Source: Pleurobrachia bachei (Eukaryota; Ctenophora; Tentaculata; Cydippida; Pleurobrachiidae). Taken from it: DNA of 31,836 nucleotides. The DNA is taken from NCBI GenBank assembly GCA_000695325.1, contig AVPN01000722.1:4480-36315 (forward strand), in the 5' to 3' direction. The notes beneath the pieces are model-generated. The model made no database searches. It was given only the letters and a program-made list of their open reading frames with translations, and was not told the DNA's origin. The position numbers and the translations under genes are program-made. Position 1 is the first letter of the stretch. Each line of letters begins with the position of its first letter. Positions 22,501-28,500 of this stretch are shown here, piece after piece.

Positions 22501-25500
22501 ATATATATGCACACTACAAATCGCAACGCGTATCTTTTCATTTATATTTTAATAATAAGTTCATGCGTTGCCTCGCTACATGACATTTGTCTCATGATAT
22601 TTTAATTGATGCACCAACCACGTACTTGCCTTGCTCGAACCCGTTTTCCGTGCCCCGCTAGAACCTTTATAACATGACTTACCACTTGGCAATTCATTTC
22701 TTCTTTGAATGAATCATTAAAAAAAATCTACACAATCGTCCACAACTGATTTTACAGTATGCTGATCATCACTGGTCTACTGTTTGGGCTTTGTGGCACG
22801 TATTTTGTACCAGAGAACTGTCGGATCAAGGCAGATAGGGGATTCCTCAAAAAGAAGTGCGACCCAGCTGGAGTTTCTGGTGTTTCTGAAGTGTACAACT
22901 TGTATCAATGTCATAACTCAGAAAACTACTACTACTCCATAGTTTCCATTTCCTACCGCTCCGAAACTTGGTATCTCAATTCAACCTGTCCTAACGACCG
23001 GATCTCCTATGATTTGTGTGGGTACCTGGACACTGATCTCTCGACTGTTGGAGGTGTGGGTCCGATATGTGGTATATTCGGTTGTTCAAAACCAGTGCTG
23101 GTTCAACCCCGACTAGTCAGCGATATGTGCTCCTTTAACAGCTTTACATGTCAAAATATTCAATCTGTCATCTCGGAAGAGTATTGCCAGAAGAAGGGGG
23201 TCTATAAATGTGATGGGGTATGCAATTCAGTCAATTGTCGCGACGAAGAATACTGTAACGGGTACACCTACGGGATGAAGTGTGGTGTAACGCACAAAAC
23301 CCCCACCGATATTTGTTTCTTTGTGTGGCCATGGGTCTGCAGATCAGGACTTGAACATGTGGTAAATACTTCAGCAGCAAACAGATGTCATGATAGAGAG
23401 GATGGTACAAATAACTGCCCAAGTTTGCTGTGGAAGACCATGGGAGAGGATAGAGAGGTTCCTCTTTTCAACTTTACCCGGTGTAGTACTATCATGTGGA
23501 GTGCTGAAATGGGGTATATCATCCCTCCGGAATATGTGAGGGAGAGGTACAGTTACTTTCCCATTTGCACTAACTTCATGGATCAAACGAACTGCAGTGA
23601 CCCAGACAGGGTTGCCCTTTACTGTCCCATCAATGGTTACAATTCGAGCGTTGCAAATTTAATGGTGTGCGGAGAACTCCAGGAAAGCTTGTGTGATGAT
23701 GGTCTTGATACGCTATGCGTCCAACCATCAAAGCAGTGCCGAATCCACAAACACCAGCTGTGCGATCTAAAATCGGACTGTGCCCGTTCAGTTGATGAAA
23801 GGCAGTGTGATAGCGTCACTGCTAAAGGGTGCCGGAGAAAGTTGAGACCGGAGGAAGGGGTCACTTCAATACCCATAGCATGGCTGATGGACGGTGTAGT
23901 GGACTGTGTGGATGGAGAAGATGAGGTGGAGGGGAACTGGGAGAAGTGTGGGAGTGGAATCTACACGAGGTTCGTGACTGGAAATAGCGTGTGTGAGGAT
24001 GTGTTTGTTTGTCGGTTCGGTCCCACAGCTATTATACCCCACAAGTTGTTATGCGATGGGATAAACACGTGTGGTAGTGAGGATGGGGTTTGCAGGAAGC
24101 ATGTTACGATTGTATTTCAAAGGTCCATGAAACGAGCTTCTGACGCATGGGTGAAGCATGTCGCGTTTTGCCAGCTTGGACTTGAGAGAAGAATAACTGA
24201 GGATTGCAGACCAGTTCAATTCACCCCCGTACAAAAAGGATCTATTTTCGGCGTTGAAAAACTTCCCGTCATCCATCTACCGGATTCGGTGAGTAGCTGT
24301 AAATATTTCTACGGTGAGCAGTATGTTTATCTGGCGTGTAGTGGTCGTTGCGGGAACGCAGTGGGGTGCCCCCTAAAAAGCACACCCCTCAAAACAAATT
24401 CGTGCCCCGACCAATACAAGAATCGAGTTTACACACTTTTTAAAGAGACCTCCCTCACCTTCGTCCTACGTCAAGAGGACCATTTTGTCCAGGAGCTGTT
24501 CGAGTGTGATAACGGCTGGTGTCTAGAGTACGAGAAAGTCTGCAATCTGGTGGACGATTGTGGCGATGGGAGTGACGAGGGACGATGTATCAACCATTTC
24601 AAGTGTCTTAAAACCAGACAGTACCTTTCTCTGGACAAGAAGTGTGATGGTGTGATTCACTGCTCTGATTACTCTGATGAGTGTAACAAGGATTGCTCCA
24701 AGGCGATACTGACACCCCTTCTTAAAGGTATTGCCATAGCTTTTGGTCTTATCGCCACGTTCCTGAACATCTGGACACTGTTTCACAATTTGAAGGACAT
24801 CATAGTCGGGAAAATGAATCAGATAGCTCTCACTAACCAGGTCCTGGTGTCTATGGTTTGTGTCGGTGATGCCATGACAGGTGTCTACCTTCTTCTCATC
24901 ACTTTCTCCGACATTGTCCAGGGCGACAAGTACTGTGTTAACCAAACCACATGGCTATCCGGATGGCCGTGTGACGCACTCGGCATTCTAAGTACTTTTG
25001 GAAGCTGTATCTCCGTTTATTCAATGACCTTTCTGAGTATCAGTCGGGCCGTGGGGATCAGTAGAAGCCTTCGTACTCAAACCCTGCCCTGTGGCCCCTT
25101 CAAACTGGCTCCCATTCTAGGTATATTCGCTGTAGCAATTTCTAGTCTACCCGTGATCTTAACCAAGGCTAACAGCCGTCTGGAGGATATGTTTGTAAAT
25201 GGCCAAACTTGGAGTAAGCAGCTTAAGTTCTTTGTGGGTGTCCAGGGGAAAGAAGGAGGTTCTTGAGGGGTACTATGGACGGTTTCTGAAGATCAAAAGG
25301 GACATTGAGGTCATGAGGTGGGACAAGATAACTTCTTTAGTTCGTGGCATGTATACAACAGACTACGGAAACTTGGAGGGACTGAGTAATTTAGTTGGTT
25401 TCTATGGTAATGAGGGGGTTTGCCTATTCAAATACTTTGTCCTCCCCGATGACCCCCAATTTTACTTTGTCTTTGCCTTCAAAATGCTCAACATCTCCTG

Positions 25501-28500
25501 TCTGGCTATAATTTGTTTCTGCTACGCTGTAATTAATTACTACACAAAGCAGAGTGTTCAGAGGTTGATGGCAGCGGCACCTGCCGGAGAAAACCATGTC
25601 AACCCGGCGATGAAAAAACGTCTCAAACAACAACAGAAGACCCAAAGAAAAGTCACCCTCATCATTGCGACAGATTTGATGTGCTGGCTACCCATGATGA
25701 TCACATCCTGCTTCCACATGGCAGAGGTGATTGATGCGACTCCGTACTACGACATATTTTCTGTCATCCTCCTACCAATCAACTCAGTGTTGAATCCCGT
25801 GTTGTACAGCGACAAAGTTTACAGCATGACAAAAAGTTTGGGAGCTGGCTACGATTATATCCGGGCCAAGATGAAACGGGTGGTGCCAGTTTTTGAAATG
25901 GAGATGTATGATCTACCTCGCCTTCCCCCTACAGCCTTCCCCCTACTGCTCCTGCTGCTGCTATTCCTACGGTTCCACCACCTGCTGCACCTACTCTTCC
26001 TGCCGAATCAACAGGATCCGCGGTATAGCAGAGCATTGGTATGACTTTGAGAGACTAGCAATAGTGTTCAGTGGGGTGGATACGTTTTAACTTTTTTTTG
26101 CATACTTTTTTCTGCTTTACTTTGCTTTTTATTTGTTGTATTTATCTCCAATAAGCTGTCCAAGATGTTTTCTCTGTTTTATTTCTGAAAAGATACCGCC
26201 TTTTTATTGTGACTAGGGAGTCCCAAACACGCCCTCTACGTTAGTTGGTAGTTTGTAGCTCTGCATAAACGTATTAGTGGGACGCCTTATTACTTATAAG
26301 TGTGACCGGTGCGGCCTTTACTACGTTCGGGCAGATGCCTATCCTCCAGACGCAGCAACCCCGATAAAAACGACGTAATCCGGCCCCTTAATACCCGCAA
26401 TTCTAACAATGAGCCCTCTAGTACTGCACGTGCAGTTCAAGACAAATCCTCTGTAACAGTTGGGGTGAGGGGTGTCTACTGTCTAGCGGCATTCAAAACA
26501 TCCCCAACTGGATGGTCTGGTGCTTTCAAAAATACCGTCCTCCCTTGTTTCGACACGATGTATCCCCAATGATTCGTTCGAACCCAATTGTTCTCTGCAT
26601 TATTTGGAAAAGCTCCACGTGAGAGAAGGTCGAGCAACCAATGGTGTATTTATAATGCGGGGCTAAACTTGTAAACTTATAACAAGCCTCTCTCTGTTGT
26701 TTGTCTGTTGTATGCTTCCAAATATTACATCATATTATGGCGGATACCAAATCAATGATACGACGTAACCCCTCCCTATTAGTCCAACAACAATGAACCC
26801 CCCTGTCCTGTTTTGCAATACGTTATCTGAGTATTTCCTATTGTAAATAGCGACATATATTCAACGGAGCATTGAAAATCAAGAGAGAAAGGGAGAAAGT
26901 CTTCCGGTATCCCCGATTATTGGAATTCTGGGCTCCAATGACGAGAGACCAGCTACTCAAACCTGTGGTTATAAAAGACTCGGTCCGCCAGTCCAAAACT
27001 ACCATTTGAACAATTTGTATCTTTTCTGCACCTTCTATAAATCATGTTGATACTTGTTGTAACGTTGTTGTCATGCCTCACCGTACTTTCTCATTCTTCT
27101 CCAGGTAAAGTATATTATAAGAAAGTTGGAGGGTCAAATATGTTTTATATGTCTGTTTATGCATGCTTAGAATCACTATCTACTCGTACGACGTGCAATA
27201 AGTTATGATATAGCACGATCTATTATAATTATATTTTGTTTCAGTGGAACCCCGAAATAAGAGGGACAAAACAACGTGCCCTAAAGACATGATTCACTTT
27301 GGTAGTGGCATTCTGAACAATATACAGACAGATCTGACACAGGTACAAAATTAGCTTTCCGCGTGCGAATGGTAGTCTAAAAACGAGAATGATAATAAAC
27401 TAATGGATTTATTGAACTGATTGTTTTTCAGTATACTGTTAAAGGCATTACGAAGGAGATGGCTGAAATTTTGGATGCAAAGAAAGTTTTTGAACAGGGC
27501 CAAGGTTTTAAATCTCCTCCTAAGAACCAAGGTAAGGAGTGATATATATAATCTTTATTAATTTCTATAATTTTGTTGTCATCGAAACTTTTAATTTAAC
27601 TATTCATTTTTTTTAGTTGCTATGAAAATAGCAACAAAAGTATTGTAAACAAACGAAAACTCCACAGGACTAGATGTGTGCGAGTTTGAGGTCAGCAATA
27701 CCTACCCCTATAACTTGTTTCCACCCTTCATGGAGGTTGGATCCTGCAAATCCCCATCAAACTTCTCCGGCACACTGAGAGAGTAATACCCCGAAATTCA
27801 AAAAAAGGTGAGAATAAGAGGGACAAAACAACGTGCCCTAAAGACATGATTCACTTTGGTAGTGGCATTCTGAACAATATACAGACAGATCTGACACAGG
27901 TACAAAATTAGCTTTCCGCGGTTTGTTTTTGTGCTTGAAAAACATTTAGAACCTTTTAGGAAATAGCAGTTATCATCATAGAAAATTTTGTTATGTTCTA
28001 ATCCCTCCCTCATTTAGAACCTTTTAGGAAATAGCAGTTATCATCATAGAAAATTTTGTTATGTTCTAATCCCTCCCTCATTTAGAACCTTTTAGGAAAT
28101 AGCAGTTATCATCATAGAAAATTTTGTTATGTTCTAATCCCTCCCTCATTTAGAACCTTTTAGGAAATAGCAGTTATCATCATAGAAAATTTTGTTATGT
28201 TCTAATCCCTCCCTCATTTAGAACCTTTTAGGAAATAGCAGTTATCATCATAGAAAATTTTGTTATCATCATACTAATAGAAAATTTTGTTATGTTCTAA
28301 CCGTCCCTCGCGGGGCGTGCGAATGGTAGTCTAACTTAAAAACGAGAATGATACTAAACTAATGGATTTATTGAACTGATTGTTTTTCAGTATACTGTTA
28401 AAGGCATTACGAAGGAGATGGCAGAGTTTTTGGATGGAAAGAAAGTTTTTGAACAGGGCCAAGGTTTTAAATCTCCTCCTAAGAACCAAGGTAAGGAGTG

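Noticed and set aside
25212-25243. A 32-nt GTAAGC…CAG stretch as a mini-intron explaining the GPCR frame change
   Set aside because: It is far shorter than any intron here (about 90 nt or more), and removing it does not bring the two frames together.
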